The notes under the pieces: generated by a model
Told to the model about the DNA's origin: nothing
The model's input: only the letters and a program-made list of their open reading frames with translations
Database searches by the model: none
Origin: an uncultured Paracoccaceae bacterium
GTDB taxonomy: Bacteria; Pseudomonadota; Alphaproteobacteria; Rhodobacterales; Rhodobacteraceae
Assembly: GCA_947498645.1 (NCBI GenBank)
Contig: CANMKS010000001.1
Location: forward strand, 3,138,032 to 3,202,031
Direction of reading: 5' to 3'
Length of the DNA stretch: 64,000 nt
Position numbers and translations under genes: made by a program
Part shown: positions 1 to 9,047 of the stretch, in pieces
Position numbering within the stretch: position 1 is the first letter of the stretch
Layout of the letters: each line of letters opens with the position of its first letter

Positions 1-630
1 ATGCGACCCAATCGAGGCGGTCCGCGGGAACCTGCGCGCCCAGGACGGGTTCACCGCGTTGGTGTGGTAATGTGTCGCCCCACCGGTCAGCGCGCGTGGC
101 GCACCATCAATCAGGATGCGTGCCACTTTGCCGACCCGTTCCCACGAGCGTGGCTCAGCAATTGTCTCGGCACGGCCATCACAGGTGTAGGTGAATTGGC
201 AGGCATACCGCCGACCCGTCCCCTGATTGATCACGCCGCACAGCGTGTCAGGATAGGCATCACTATCGACGCGGTTCAAAATAACCTCGCCCACGGCAAA
301 CATGCCGCGCACGGTTTCGCCGCGTGCCTCAAAATAAAGCGCCTCAGCCAGGCATTCCCATTGCTCACCGCCGGACGCAGCAGGCTGGTCTGCCAGAAAA
401 TCGCGATCATAGATCAGGCGATTGGTCGTATCGACACCACGTTCATTGGCTGGCGGCAGGCTTGTCAGCAGGCTTAGTCGGGCATCAGGAACAACCGAGA
501 GCGCCTGACGCTCCTGCCCCAAAATCGCACCCAAACGGCTTGCGAGTAGTTCATCGGCAGTTGCAGCAGTGGCTGCAAAACTTATTGCGGCCGCAGAAAT
601 CGCGGCAAAAATCGTCCTTACAATCAACAT
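1..630 (-). CDS. SleB/CwlJ-type cell wall hydrolase, C-terminus cut off by window edge
   Basis: The reverse strand reads open from an ATG at 630 to base 1 (210 codons), so the C-terminus lies outside. The N-terminus is a signal peptide (hydrophobic residues 2-24, ending ATAATA). A hydrolase_2 (SleB/CwlJ) domain starts near residue 92. It carries [10 protein letters not shown], whose first Glu in EARGE (residue 101) is the catalytic acid in SleB, then the ILNRV and ATHYH motifs typical of this family. Such enzymes cleave the glycan strand of peptidoglycan; in non-sporulating alphaproteobacteria they are exported wall-remodelling enzymes. It is downstream of the PPDK-like gene on the same strand, with a gap of about 190 bases. 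The family call is firm; substrate and exact role are inferred. Confidence 0.9.
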   Translation of the reverse strand, partial: MLIVRTIFAAISAAAISFAATAATADELLASRLGAILGQERQALSVVPDARLSLLTSLPPANERGVDTTNRLIYDRDFLADQPAASGGEQWECLAEALYFEARGETVRGMFAVGEVILNRVDSDAYPDTLCGVINQGTGRRYACQFTYTCDGRAETIAEPRSWERVGKVARILIDGAPRALTGGATHYHTNAVNPSWARRFPRTASIGSH

Positions 631-792
631 TTTTCCCACCCAGGAAACACGCGGAAATGCCCCGCGCTAGCGCCGTGGTCTCTAGCGGAAGGTGACGTTT
701 GCGTCTACCCCCTGCCCCGGACTGTTGGCAAAGCAGCAACACAACCTGTGATGATAAAGGACTATTTCGTAGAAATAGGCCAATCTGCGACC

Positions 793-816
793 AAAAAGAC
801 ACAACATCTAGTGTTG
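793..816 (-). terminator. possible weak intrinsic terminator after ppdK
   Basis: On the minus strand, just after the ppdK stop, CAACA and TGTTG form a short 5-bp hairpin (802-816). It is followed, after four bases, by a run of five T. The stem is short, so this is tentative. Confidence 0.3.
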
Positions 817-824
817 CGTCGTCG

Positions 825-3374
825 TCATACCCGTTCTGCGAGGGCCAACTGGGCGGCGGTGAGTCGCGCAACCGGCACACGAAACGGTGAACAGGAGACA
901 TAATCGAACTTATGCTGCCGACAAAAGTCGATGGCCGGACGTGTGCCGCCATGCTCACCACAAATCGCCAAAACCACATCAGGGCGCCCCAGACGCCCGC
1001 GCGCTGCGCCCAGCGAGATCAATTCGCCCACCCCTTCGATATCGAGGGTGTGAAACGGGTCTTCTGCATAAACGCCCTGCTGGACGTAGGACGACATAAA
1101 GCGACCCGCATCATCGCGCGACAACCCATAGGTCATCTGGGTCAGATCGTTGGTGCCAAAGGACAGAAATTGCGCGTGTTCCGCGATGTCCTGCGCACGC
1201 AATGCCCCGCGCGGCGTTTCGACCATGACACCAAGGCGGTACTCGGCCTGTGTCTTGGTGCGCGCCCAAACAGCATTGGCCACCCCGTCGATGCGGGCCT
1301 TCATCAGCTCGACCTCGCGCATGGCGCTGACAAGGGGGATCATGATCTCGACCTTGATCGTGATGCCTTTCTTGCCGACAGCCACCATCGCCTCGAAAAT
1401 GGCGCGGGCCTGCATGTCGTAGATTTCAGGGATGGCGATCCCCAGACGCACGCCGCGCATCCCCAGCATGGGGTTATATTCGGTCAGCGCGTTTACCCGT
1501 TCGGCCACCTCCGACAAAGGCAGGGCCACCTGCTCGGCCAGATCGCGCAAACCCGCCTTATCCGATGGCAAAAATTCATGCAGCGGCGGATCAAAAAGGC
1601 GAACGCAGACGGTCTTGCCCGCCATAATCTCGAACAAGGCCTGAAAATCGGCCCGTTGCATCGGCAACAGACGGTCCAGAACCGCACGGCGATCATCGCT
1701 TTCCTCGGCAAAGATCATCTCGCGCATGACACCCAGACGGTCGCCCTCAAAGAACATATGTTCGGTCCGGCATAGCCCGATGCCTTCGGCAGCAAAGTTG
1801 CGGGCCGTCTGCGCGTCAGCAGGGGTGTCGGCATTGGCGCGCACGCCAATGTCGCGGAATTCATCAGCCCATTCCAGAAGCGTGCCGAAGGCACCGTCAA
1901 GTGCGGCCTCCAACATGGGCGGCTCGCCCGCAAGGATCTGGCCGGTGGTGCCATCCACGGTGATCTGATCGCCTGTATGGAATTCGCGCCCATCCGGGCA
2001 GACAATCTTGCCATTCTTGAGGTCAATCGCCAGATCAGAGGCACCCACAACACACGGCAGCCCCAACCCGCGGCCGATCACGGCGGCATGGCTGGTCACA
2101 CCACCGCGCATCGTCAGGACAGCCTGTGCGGCATGCATACCGCGGATATCCTCGGGCGTGGTTTCGCGGCGCACCAACACGCAGGCCTCGCCCCGCGCGG
2201 CACTGGCCTGGGCATCCTGTGCGGTCAGAACGATGCGGCCGGTCGCAGCACCGGGGCTGGCCCCGATACCACTGACGATCACATCACGATCGGCGTCCGT
2301 GTCCACCTGACGGTGCAGCAATTCTGACAGGGCCGCAGGCTCCACACGCATCACAGCCTCTTCGCGCGGGATCACCTCATCCTTGGCCAAGGCCACAGCG
2401 ATTGCGACCGAAGCACGCGAAGACCGCTGCACCCGGATCGCGTCCAAAATCTGGACCACACCGTCATGCAGCGTGAATTTCACTTCCATCTCTTCGCGCA
2501 GTTTGCGGCGACAGATATCACCGTAAGACACCAGTTGCGCATATTGCGCCGGGCAAAGATCTTCGAGCGAGGGACCGCGTGGATCGCGCGTCAGGTAAAT
2601 TGCCCCTTCAGCATCAGGGGCCACATCGCGGCCCCTGATCTGGCCTTCGCTGACATAGCGGCCAATAATCTTGTGCTCGCCCGAGGTGCTATCGACAAAC
2701 TGAATAACGCCCTGCCCGCTTTCGTCTTCGCCCATGCCGATGGCCATGGCCTGCACGACCAAACCAAGGCCGGCATCAACCGGCGCGCCCTTGGCCTCGC
2801 GCAGCAAGCGCGCAGTTGTCCCGTCCCAGGCCCGCGCCATAGAGCGCAGCACCTCGGCCAATTGCACAGAAACGTCCTGCGGAAACGGCGTGTCGGTTTC
2901 AAACTCAAAGGTATTCAGCATCGCCTTGAGGCTAGAGGCATCAGCGACATCAGGCAGATAGAATTCATCGGGGTCCAGACGGGCGACGTGGATCGCGTAG
3001 GACTGGATGAAACGCAGATACATCTTGGTGGCGGCCTCTGCCCCCATCCGATCTGACAGGATGGCGTGGCATGTATCGTTCATGCCGACGTTCAGAATCG
3101 CACTTGGTCCGCCCCAATCAGGGTTCAGGCTGGAAGGGCGTACCGACAACAACGGGTCTGTGCCAAATGGCGCGAGCAGTTGATCCATATCAGGCAGGTT
3201 GCCCAATGCCGCCTCATGCACCGCATCAAAGGACAGCGCGACCGTCACCGGCACGGGCATATCCAGACGGATCAGCCGTTGCAGGCATTTCGCCCGCCCA
3301 CCGTGTACCTCCGCCGACATGGGTGCTGTCGTCGTGATCAGGGTCAGCGGACCATATGTTGTCTGTTGCTGCAC
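825..3374 (-). CDS. ppdK: pyruvate phosphate dikinase-like PEP-utilising enzyme with altered ATP-grasp half
   Basis: 849 aa, slightly shorter than usual PPDK (about 880). PPDK interconverts pyruvate and PEP using ATP and phosphate. The swivelling phosphohistidine domain is intact (GGVTSHA, His429). So is the C-terminal PEP/pyruvate barrel: GLCRTEHMFF near 533, RLFDPPLHE near 592, FGTNDLTQMTYG near 739, CGEHGG with Cys805. The N-terminal ATP-grasp half departs from the family: the usual RSGA..SMPGMMDT stretch reads RPSSLNPDWGG from residue 79, and the usual LQTRNGKRT reads LDAIRVQRS at 310-318, so the Gln and Arg expected there are Asp311 and Ile313. It may be an enzyme with changed nucleotide use, or only a PEP-binding homologue. 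The start is GTG, preceded by AGGTGG; a later Met19 is possible. Confidence 0.85.
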   Translation of the reverse strand: MQQQTTYGPLTLITTTAPMSAEVHGGRAKCLQRLIRLDMPVPVTVALSFDAVHEAALGNLPDMDQLLAPFGTDPLLSVRPSSLNPDWGGPSAILNVGMNDTCHAILSDRMGAEAATKMYLRFIQSYAIHVARLDPDEFYLPDVADASSLKAMLNTFEFETDTPFPQDVSVQLAEVLRSMARAWDGTTARLLREAKGAPVDAGLGLVVQAMAIGMGEDESGQGVIQFVDSTSGEHKIIGRYVSEGQIRGRDVAPDAEGAIYLTRDPRGPSLEDLCPAQYAQLVSYGDICRRKLREEMEVKFTLHDGVVQILDAIRVQRSSRASVAIAVALAKDEVIPREEAVMRVEPAALSELLHRQVDTDADRDVIVSGIGASPGAATGRIVLTAQDAQASAARGEACVLVRRETTPEDIRGMHAAQAVLTMRGGVTSHAAVIGRGLGLPCVVGASDLAIDLKNGKIVCPDGREFHTGDQITVDGTTGQILAGEPPMLEAALDGAFGTLLEWADEFRDIGVRANADTPADAQTARNFAAEGIGLCRTEHMFFEGDRLGVMREMIFAEESDDRRAVLDRLLPMQRADFQALFEIMAGKTVCVRLFDPPLHEFLPSDKAGLRDLAEQVALPLSEVAERVNALTEYNPMLGMRGVRLGIAIPEIYDMQARAIFEAMVAVGKKGITIKVEIMIPLVSAMREVELMKARIDGVANAVWARTKTQAEYRLGVMVETPRGALRAQDIAEHAQFLSFGTNDLTQMTYGLSRDDAGRFMSSYVQQGVYAEDPFHTLDIEGVGELISLGAARGRLGRPDVVLAICGEHGGTRPAIDFCRQHKFDYVSCSPFRVPVARLTAAQLALAERV

Positions 3375-3445
3375 TGCGGCACCACCTATTGTTCAGGTGC
3401 AGCATAGGGGAGAAACCCTGCCAGTGTATAGCAATGTTTACAGTT

Positions 3446-5722
3446 TTATGACGTGCCTTCGATCTTGGTCAGATCAGCGACGGACAGGCAGATATTTCTG
3501 ATACGTGACAGCAGGTTAAGGCGGTTGCGGCGCAAAACCTGACTGTCGGCGTTTACCTGCACATCGGTGAAAAAGCCATCAATCGGCCCGCGCAGAGCCG
3601 CCATGGCCGTCATTGCAGTGCTGAAATCTTCCGCTTCCATCGCCGGGGCGATCTTTGCGTCCGCAGCGTCAAGAGCGGCGAAAAGCGCCTTTTCGGCGTC
3701 ATGCTCGGCGAATTTGATATCGGCGCCATAGGAGTATTCCACGCCATCCTTTTCTTCGGCTTGGCTCAGGATGTTGTTGGCGCGCTTGAAGCCTTGCAAC
3801 AGGTTTTCACCGTCGTCAGTGGCGAGGGTCGCGGCGAGGGCTTCGGCTCGTTTGACGAGGAGGGTCAGGTCGTCGTTGGCGGGCGTCACGCCCCCTGGCG
3901 CGCCTTGAATAGGACTGATGCAGGCGTCGATGATGTCGTGGCGGATGCCCTTGTCACGCAGGAAGACTTTGAGGCGATCGTGGAAGAACGAGACCAAATC
4001 AGAAGCTCTAGCCATTCCAAACTTGATGTCGGCGCGATCCTTGGTTGCCGGTTCATCAAGCCCTCTCCTCTCACGGACAGCTTTATCAGCCTGCTCGGCA
4101 AATGCGGCCACCAGTTCAGCGGGCAAGTTCTCGGCAAGTACATCAAAGGCTCTAGCTAATTCGCCAAAGTCCTCGTCTGCCGCAATGTGTCCAACATGGG
4201 AGGCAGAAGCCATGAACATCCGCTCAAATAGCCTGAGTGTCAGCCCATTCTCCAAAACCAACCGAATAACCCCCAGCGCAGCCCTACGCAGCGCAAACGG
4301 GTCTTTGCTCCCGGTTGGTTTCTCATCTATCGCCCAGAACCCTGTCAGCGTGTCGATCTTGTCGGCCAGCGCCACGGCAACGGAAACAGGTGCTGTCGGC
4401 ACATCGTCTGACGGCCCCAGTGGGGAATAATGCTCTTCACAGGCTGCTGCCACATCCGCAGGCAGGTCCGCCGCTTCCGCGTAATACCGGCCCATCAGCC
4501 CCTGCAATTCAGGGAATTCATAGACCATTTCAGATGACAGATCGGCCTTGGCGACCCGTGCCGCCTGCGCAGCCAGATCAGGATCAGCGCCGACGCTTAG
4601 CGCGATCTCGCGCGCCAGTGCGGCGATCCGTTCGATCCGGTCTTTCTGGCTGCCCAGTTTGTTGTGAAAGGTCACATTGGACAGGCTGTCCAACCAAGGT
4701 TCCATCCCCTCCTTGGCCACGCGCAGATCATTTTCCCAAAAGAATTTCGCATCCGCCAGCCGCGCCGCCAGCACCTTTTGGTTGCCTGCAAGGATCGTCG
4801 CACCATTGTCCGCGGTTTCCATGTTGGCCACGGTCACGAAGCGTTCGATGCGGCCCGTTTTGGGGTTGCGCACGGAAAAGAATTTCTGGTGCTCTTTCAT
4901 CGAGGTTTGCAGCACCTCGGGCGGCAGGCCAAGGAAGTCATCATCGATCTTCCCAAGCAACACAACAGGCCATTCAACCAGCCCTGCGACCTCGGTCAGC
5001 AATCCGCGATCTTCGACCACCTCAAGTCCCAGCGCAAAGGCCTGTGTTGTCGCCTCGTTCCAGATCGCCTCGGCCCGTTCGTCAGCGCGCAGAACCACAT
5101 TTGCGCGCTTCAATTTCGCCTCGTAATCATCGAAAGACACAACAGAAAAGGCATCCGACGCAAGGAAACGATGCCCGCGCGTAGTGTTGCCAGAGGCGAT
5201 TCCGTCGACATCAAGCGGCACGACTTCGGTCCCGGCTTCATCCGACAGGATGCACAGGATGGAATGCAGCGGGCGCACCCATTTCAGGTTCCCGGTGCCC
5301 CAGCGCATCGACTTGGGCCAGGGGAAGTTGCGCACGGATTTTTCCAGCACCTCGGCGATAATATCAGCGGCGATGCGGCCCGGCTTTTCGATGACGGCAA
5401 AATAGACCTGCCCTTTTTTGTCATCGCGCACTTCAAGGTCTTCGCGCGCCACACCGGCCCCGCGCAGGAACCCTTCGATGGCTTTGTCGGGCGCGCCGAC
5501 CTTGGGGCCTTTACGCTCTTCGCGCACGGGTTTGCTTTCTGCGGTCAGCCCATCAATCGACAATGCCAGACGGCGCGGCGTCGAAAACGCCGCAGCGCCC
5601 GCATAGGTCAGCCCTGCCTCAACCAGACCATCGGTCACCAGCTTGCGCAGATCATCCGCTGCGCGGGTCTGCATCCGTGCGGGGATTTCTTCGGAGAAAA
5701 GTTCAATCAGAAGATCAGGCAT
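3446..5722 (-). CDS. glyS: glycyl-tRNA synthetase beta subunit
   Basis: 758 aa. Begins MPDLLIELFSEEIPAR, the classic start of bacterial GlyS. It is the tRNA-binding subunit of the alpha2beta2 glycyl-tRNA synthetase and works with GlyQ, encoded two genes upstream. A C-terminal anticodon-binding (DALR-like) domain is expected in the last 200 residues. ATG at 5722 shares one base with the stop of the preceding DUF6446 gene (TGATG), which points to translational coupling. Oddity: the stretch around 3900-4280 uses codons rare in the neighbours (AGA, TTA, CTA), for example in the part coding ELARAFDVL, as if this tract had a different history. Confidence 0.97.
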   Translation of the reverse strand: MPDLLIELFSEEIPARMQTRAADDLRKLVTDGLVEAGLTYAGAAAFSTPRRLALSIDGLTAESKPVREERKGPKVGAPDKAIEGFLRGAGVAREDLEVRDDKKGQVYFAVIEKPGRIAADIIAEVLEKSVRNFPWPKSMRWGTGNLKWVRPLHSILCILSDEAGTEVVPLDVDGIASGNTTRGHRFLASDAFSVVSFDDYEAKLKRANVVLRADERAEAIWNEATTQAFALGLEVVEDRGLLTEVAGLVEWPVVLLGKIDDDFLGLPPEVLQTSMKEHQKFFSVRNPKTGRIERFVTVANMETADNGATILAGNQKVLAARLADAKFFWENDLRVAKEGMEPWLDSLSNVTFHNKLGSQKDRIERIAALAREIALSVGADPDLAAQAARVAKADLSSEMVYEFPELQGLMGRYYAEAADLPADVAAACEEHYSPLGPSDDVPTAPVSVAVALADKIDTLTGFWAIDEKPTGSKDPFALRRAALGVIRLVLENGLTLRLFERMFMASASHVGHIAADEDFGELARAFDVLAENLPAELVAAFAEQADKAVRERRGLDEPATKDRADIKFGMARASDLVSFFHDRLKVFLRDKGIRHDIIDACISPIQGAPGGVTPANDDLTLLVKRAEALAATLATDDGENLLQGFKRANNILSQAEEKDGVEYSYGADIKFAEHDAEKALFAALDAADAKIAPAMEAEDFSTAMTAMAALRGPIDGFFTDVQVNADSQVLRRNRLNLLSRIRNICLSVADLTKIEGTS

Positions 5723-6237
5723 CAATTCTGGCTTTCAGGAAGGGGTGGGCAGTTTTCAGGGGGGCGGTTGCCGTCGAACACGACTTCGCCGCAGGCGTTG
5801 ATCTGGTGCCAGGCATAGCCGCGCCCATCAGGGTAGACGGCGATGATCCGGTCGATCCCATAGACGATGTTTTCCGTGCCCAGAAAGGCGATAGCATCCG
5901 TTTGCAGATCAGCCCCGATCTGTCCTGCATCAAAGCAGTCAAACCAAGGCGGTGCCACACGTGGTTCGGCCGCGTCCACAATCACAAAGGTTTCAGTCAG
6001 CGTTGCCTGGCTGAGCGGCACCTGGAAACAGGCGCGGTAGCGCAGCGGGCTGCTATCCGCATCAACCCCCGTAAACGCTGTCACAACAACCGGTTCAGGC
6101 GCGCCGGTGGCAACAGAGGTCAGCATCACCGTCTCTGCCTGCACCTCTTCGTAATAGGCATAGACCTGTTGATAATAGAGCAGGCCACCCGCAGCGGCCC
6201 CCATCAGAAGCATGATCACGATGATTACCCTCGCCAT
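5722..6237 (-). CDS. DUF6446 family membrane-anchored protein
   Basis: 171 aa. One N-terminal membrane segment (about residues 3-21, VIIVIMLLMGAAAGGLLYY) is followed by a domain of about 145 residues, probably periplasmic, with conserved-looking Cys at about 70, 100, 149 and 162. No catalytic motif is recognised. It lies between glyQ and glyS and overlaps each by one base (TGATG at both junctions), so the three are translated together. From memory this arrangement is common in Rhodobacterales and the family is called DUF6446; its function is unknown. A role in tRNA charging is not implied by an exported domain, and co-expression may be incidental. Confidence 0.8.
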   Translation of the reverse strand: MARVIIVIMLLMGAAAGGLLYYQQVYAYYEEVQAETVMLTSVATGAPEPVVVTAFTGVDADSSPLRYRACFQVPLSQATLTETFVIVDAAEPRVAPPWFDCFDAGQIGADLQTDAIAFLGTENIVYGIDRIIAVYPDGRGYAWHQINACGEVVFDGNRPPENCPPLPESQN

Positions 6238-7157
6238 CAGGCCGCGGCCCCGCCGGCCTCTGTCTGGACAAAGGCATCTGCGCAGGCCTTGGCCAGCGCC
6301 CGCACCCGCCCGATATAGGCCTGCCGTTCGGTAACAGAGATCACGCCGCGTGCGTCCAGCAAGTTAAAGACATGGGACGCCTTGATGCATTGGTCATAGG
6401 CCGGATGGACCATGATGATTTTCTTGCCCGTCTTGGGATCGTCGGCTGGCGCATCCAGAATGCGCTGGCACTCTGCCTCTGCATCCAGAAAATGCTGAAG
6501 CAACTTGTCGGTGTCAGCAACGTCGAAGTTCCAGCGTGAATATTCCCGTTCGGCCTGTTGGAACACGTCCCCATAGCTAAGCGGGATGGGTGCCTGTGGA
6601 TCGTTGAAGGGCATGTCCATCACGTGATCAACGCCAAGCACGTACATCGCCAGACGCTCCAACCCATAGGTCAACTCGCCCGAAATCGGTTTGCAATCAT
6701 GCCCGCCGACCTGCTGGAAATAGGTGAACTGGCTGACTTCCATTCCATCGCACCAGACCTCCCAGCCCAGCCCCCACGCGCCGAGTGTCGGGCTTTCCCA
6801 ATCATCCTCGACAAAGCGGATATCGTGTTTGTCGGCGTCGATGCCGATCTCGGAGAGTGACCCCAGATACAGTTCCTGAAAATCGGGGGGCGAGGGTTTG
6901 ATCAGCACTTGATACTGGTAGAAATGTTGCAAACGGTTGGGGTTTTCACCGTAGCGCCCATCCGTTGGCCGCCGCGATGGCTGTACATAGGCTGCTGCCC
7001 AATGGTTGCTGCCCAGCGCGCGCAGGGTTGTCGCGGGATGGAATGTCCCTGCCCCCACCTCCATGTCATAGGGTTGCAGGATCGCGCAGCCCTTGGACGC
7101 CCAATAGGTCTGAAGCCGCAGGATGATTTCCTGAAAACTGCGTGGTTTATCTGCCAT
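6237..7157 (-). CDS. glyQ: glycyl-tRNA synthetase alpha subunit
   Basis: 306 aa when started at ATG 7157 ([13 protein letters not shown]), which has GAGG six bases upstream; upstream in-frame codons are less likely starts. GlyQ is the catalytic class II subunit making glycyl-adenylate and Gly-tRNA(Gly). The family core is clear: [20 protein letters not shown] near residue 23, [20 protein letters not shown] near 56, and the motif [10 protein letters not shown] near 180. First gene of a glyQ-DUF6446-glyS operon. The 170-base gap to the divergent gene at 7332 must hold its promoter, but no clear one was seen. Confidence 0.97.
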   Translation of the reverse strand: MADKPRSFQEIILRLQTYWASKGCAILQPYDMEVGAGTFHPATTLRALGSNHWAAAYVQPSRRPTDGRYGENPNRLQHFYQYQVLIKPSPPDFQELYLGSLSEIGIDADKHDIRFVEDDWESPTLGAWGLGWEVWCDGMEVSQFTYFQQVGGHDCKPISGELTYGLERLAMYVLGVDHVMDMPFNDPQAPIPLSYGDVFQQAEREYSRWNFDVADTDKLLQHFLDAEAECQRILDAPADDPKTGKKIIMVHPAYDQCIKASHVFNLLDARGVISVTERQAYIGRVRALAKACADAFVQTEAGGAAA

Positions 7158-7331
7158 CATGGCCCTCATGTGCTTTGCCCCTGCAATAGGGTGCTGCGCG
7201 GCAAGGGTCAATTAGGCAACGGGTGCAGATTTAATGCGGTCAAATGGGCGCCAGACGTGCGGTTGGGCTTGCGTCCGCGCGCAGACAGCGCCACTCACCC
7301 TAGCAGAGTTCGATTTGCTGCCGAGGTTTCC

Positions 7332-9047
7332 ATGTTCAGAACGCTTGCCACCGTTCTTGTCTTTCTTGTCCTGCCGCTTGCCGCCAAAGCGCAAGATACA
7401 TTCTGGGTTCAGATTGAGGCGCGCCAGACGCTCGCCCAGGCGCAGGAACGCGCCCGCATTTATGCCCGTCAGTTTGATGACGTTGAGGGGTATTATCTGG
7501 GCCGTGGGTTTTATGGCATCGTGCTTGGCCCCTATTCCGAAGCCATCGCACGGCAGGAATTGTCGCGGCTGCTGGCCACGCGCCAAATCCCCTCTGACAG
7601 CTATCTGCAAAATGGTCGACGGTTCGAACAGCAGTTCTGGCCCATTGGCGGCAGCGCCCCACGGGTGGCCGAGGTGCCGGTCGAACCCGTCCGCCCCGCC
7701 GTGAACCCGATCACCACACCGCAGGAAACTTTGCGCGAGGCACGGTCCTCTGAGGCTGCACTCACACGCGAGGAACGTCAGGAGTTGCAAAAGGCGCTTG
7801 CTTGGGGTGGATACTACACGGCCGCTATCGACGGATCATTCGGCCGCGGCACACGTGCGTCAATGGAGGCCTGGCAGCTTGACAATCTGCAACAGGCGAC
7901 GGGTGTTTTGACCACCAGTCAGCGCGCGTTGCTTCTTGAACAGTATAATGCGGTTTTGTCCGAAGTGGACATGCAGATGATCCGCGATGATGCCGCCGGA
8001 ATTGCGCTGGAGGTGCCAACTGCCGCGGTGTCGTTTGCCAGATATCAGCCACCCTTCGCGCAGTATGATGCGACAGGCGCAATTCCAAAGGCCCGCCTGC
8101 TGCTGATTTCGCAGCGCGGCGATGCGGGCAAGATGCGCGGTCTTTATGAAGTCATGCAGACGCTTGAGGTCATCCCGTTTGAGGGAGAGCGATCGTTCCG
8201 TACCAACGGCTTTTTCATCGAAGGGGTCGATGACGACATTCATTCTTTCACCTCCGTGTCCTTGCAGGACGGCGATATCAAAGGTTTTACCCTTGTCTGG
8301 CCCACAGGTGACGAAAACCGCCGCCGCCGCATTGTCGAGGAAATGCGTAGCAGCTTTGCCCGGCTGGACGGCGTGTTGAACCCCAACATGGGTCAGCAGC
8401 CTGACGTGCAATCCATTGATATGGTGTCCGGGCTAAACATCCGGCAGCCGCGCCTGTCACGCACCGGTTTTTTTGCCTCGGACACCGGGCATGTGGTGAC
8501 AACACCGGATGCCATTCAGAATTGCGACCGCATCACATTGGATCGCGAGCAAGAGGCAGCCGTTGTCGTCAGCGACGCCGCACTTGGTATTTCACTGTTG
8601 CGCCCGCTTGAGGATCTTGCCCCGCTCGGCATTGCCACACTGCAAATTGAAACGCCGCGCCTGCAAGATCGCGTTGCCATTGCCGGATACCCCTTTGGCG
8701 GTGTTCTGGGTGCCCCGACCCTGACCTTTGGCAATATTGTCGATATTCGCGGATTGGCTGGGGAAGAGACGATCAAGCGTCTTTCCGTGACGTCTTCGGA
8801 TGGCGACGCGGGGGGGCCGGTGCTGGATGCATCGGGCACCGTTCTGGGTATGCTGTTGCCCCGTAGCAACCGCAATGGGCAAAGCTTGCCTGCGGATGTG
8901 CAATTCGCAGTGAAGGCCGGTCAGATTGCGACGCTTCTGGCGACCCAGGGTATTGATCCGACGACAAGCGGCCCTCAGCCCGCGATCAGCCCTGTTGCCC
9001 TGACCGCGCGTGCCGCAGATATCGCCGTCTTGGTTAGCTGCTGGTAA
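7332..9047 (+). CDS. secreted SPOR-like / peptidoglycan-binding / trypsin-fold pseudoprotease
   Basis: 571 aa, started at ATG 7332, which opens a clear signal peptide (residues 1-20, ending AAKA). Order: SPOR-like repeat region (about 22-100), PG_binding_1 domain (about 145-205, AIDGSFGRGTRASMEAWQ), an unassigned domain (about 250-350), and a trypsin-like fold (about 380-540). The last has the usual scaffold but no catalytic triad. The Ser site reads GDAGGP (Ala493 for Ser), the His site reads VVTTPDAI (around 393, no His), and the Asp site reads LGISLLRP (Gly419). It therefore cannot be a standard serine protease; a wall-binding scaffold or sensor is more likely. It is monocistronic, divergent from glyQ, and its 3' end overlaps the convergent ThDP enzyme gene by 14 bases. 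Confidence 0.85.
   Translation: MFRTLATVLVFLVLPLAAKAQDTFWVQIEARQTLAQAQERARIYARQFDDVEGYYLGRGFYGIVLGPYSEAIARQELSRLLATRQIPSDSYLQNGRRFEQQFWPIGGSAPRVAEVPVEPVRPAVNPITTPQETLREARSSEAALTREERQELQKALAWGGYYTAAIDGSFGRGTRASMEAWQLDNLQQATGVLTTSQRALLLEQYNAVLSEVDMQMIRDDAAGIALEVPTAAVSFARYQPPFAQYDATGAIPKARLLLISQRGDAGKMRGLYEVMQTLEVIPFEGERSFRTNGFFIEGVDDDIHSFTSVSLQDGDIKGFTLVWPTGDENRRRRIVEEMRSSFARLDGVLNPNMGQQPDVQSIDMVSGLNIRQPRLSRTGFFASDTGHVVTTPDAIQNCDRITLDREQEAAVVVSDAALGISLLRPLEDLAPLGIATLQIETPRLQDRVAIAGYPFGGVLGAPTLTFGNIVDIRGLAGEETIKRLSVTSSDGDAGGPVLDASGTVLGMLLPRSNRNGQSLPADVQFAVKAGQIATLLATQGIDPTTSGPQPAISPVALTARAADIAVLVSCW

Noticed and set aside
1-477. Long plus-strand open frame at the left edge
   Set aside because: It is antisense to the cell wall hydrolase, whose reverse-strand frame has a signal peptide and clear family motifs.
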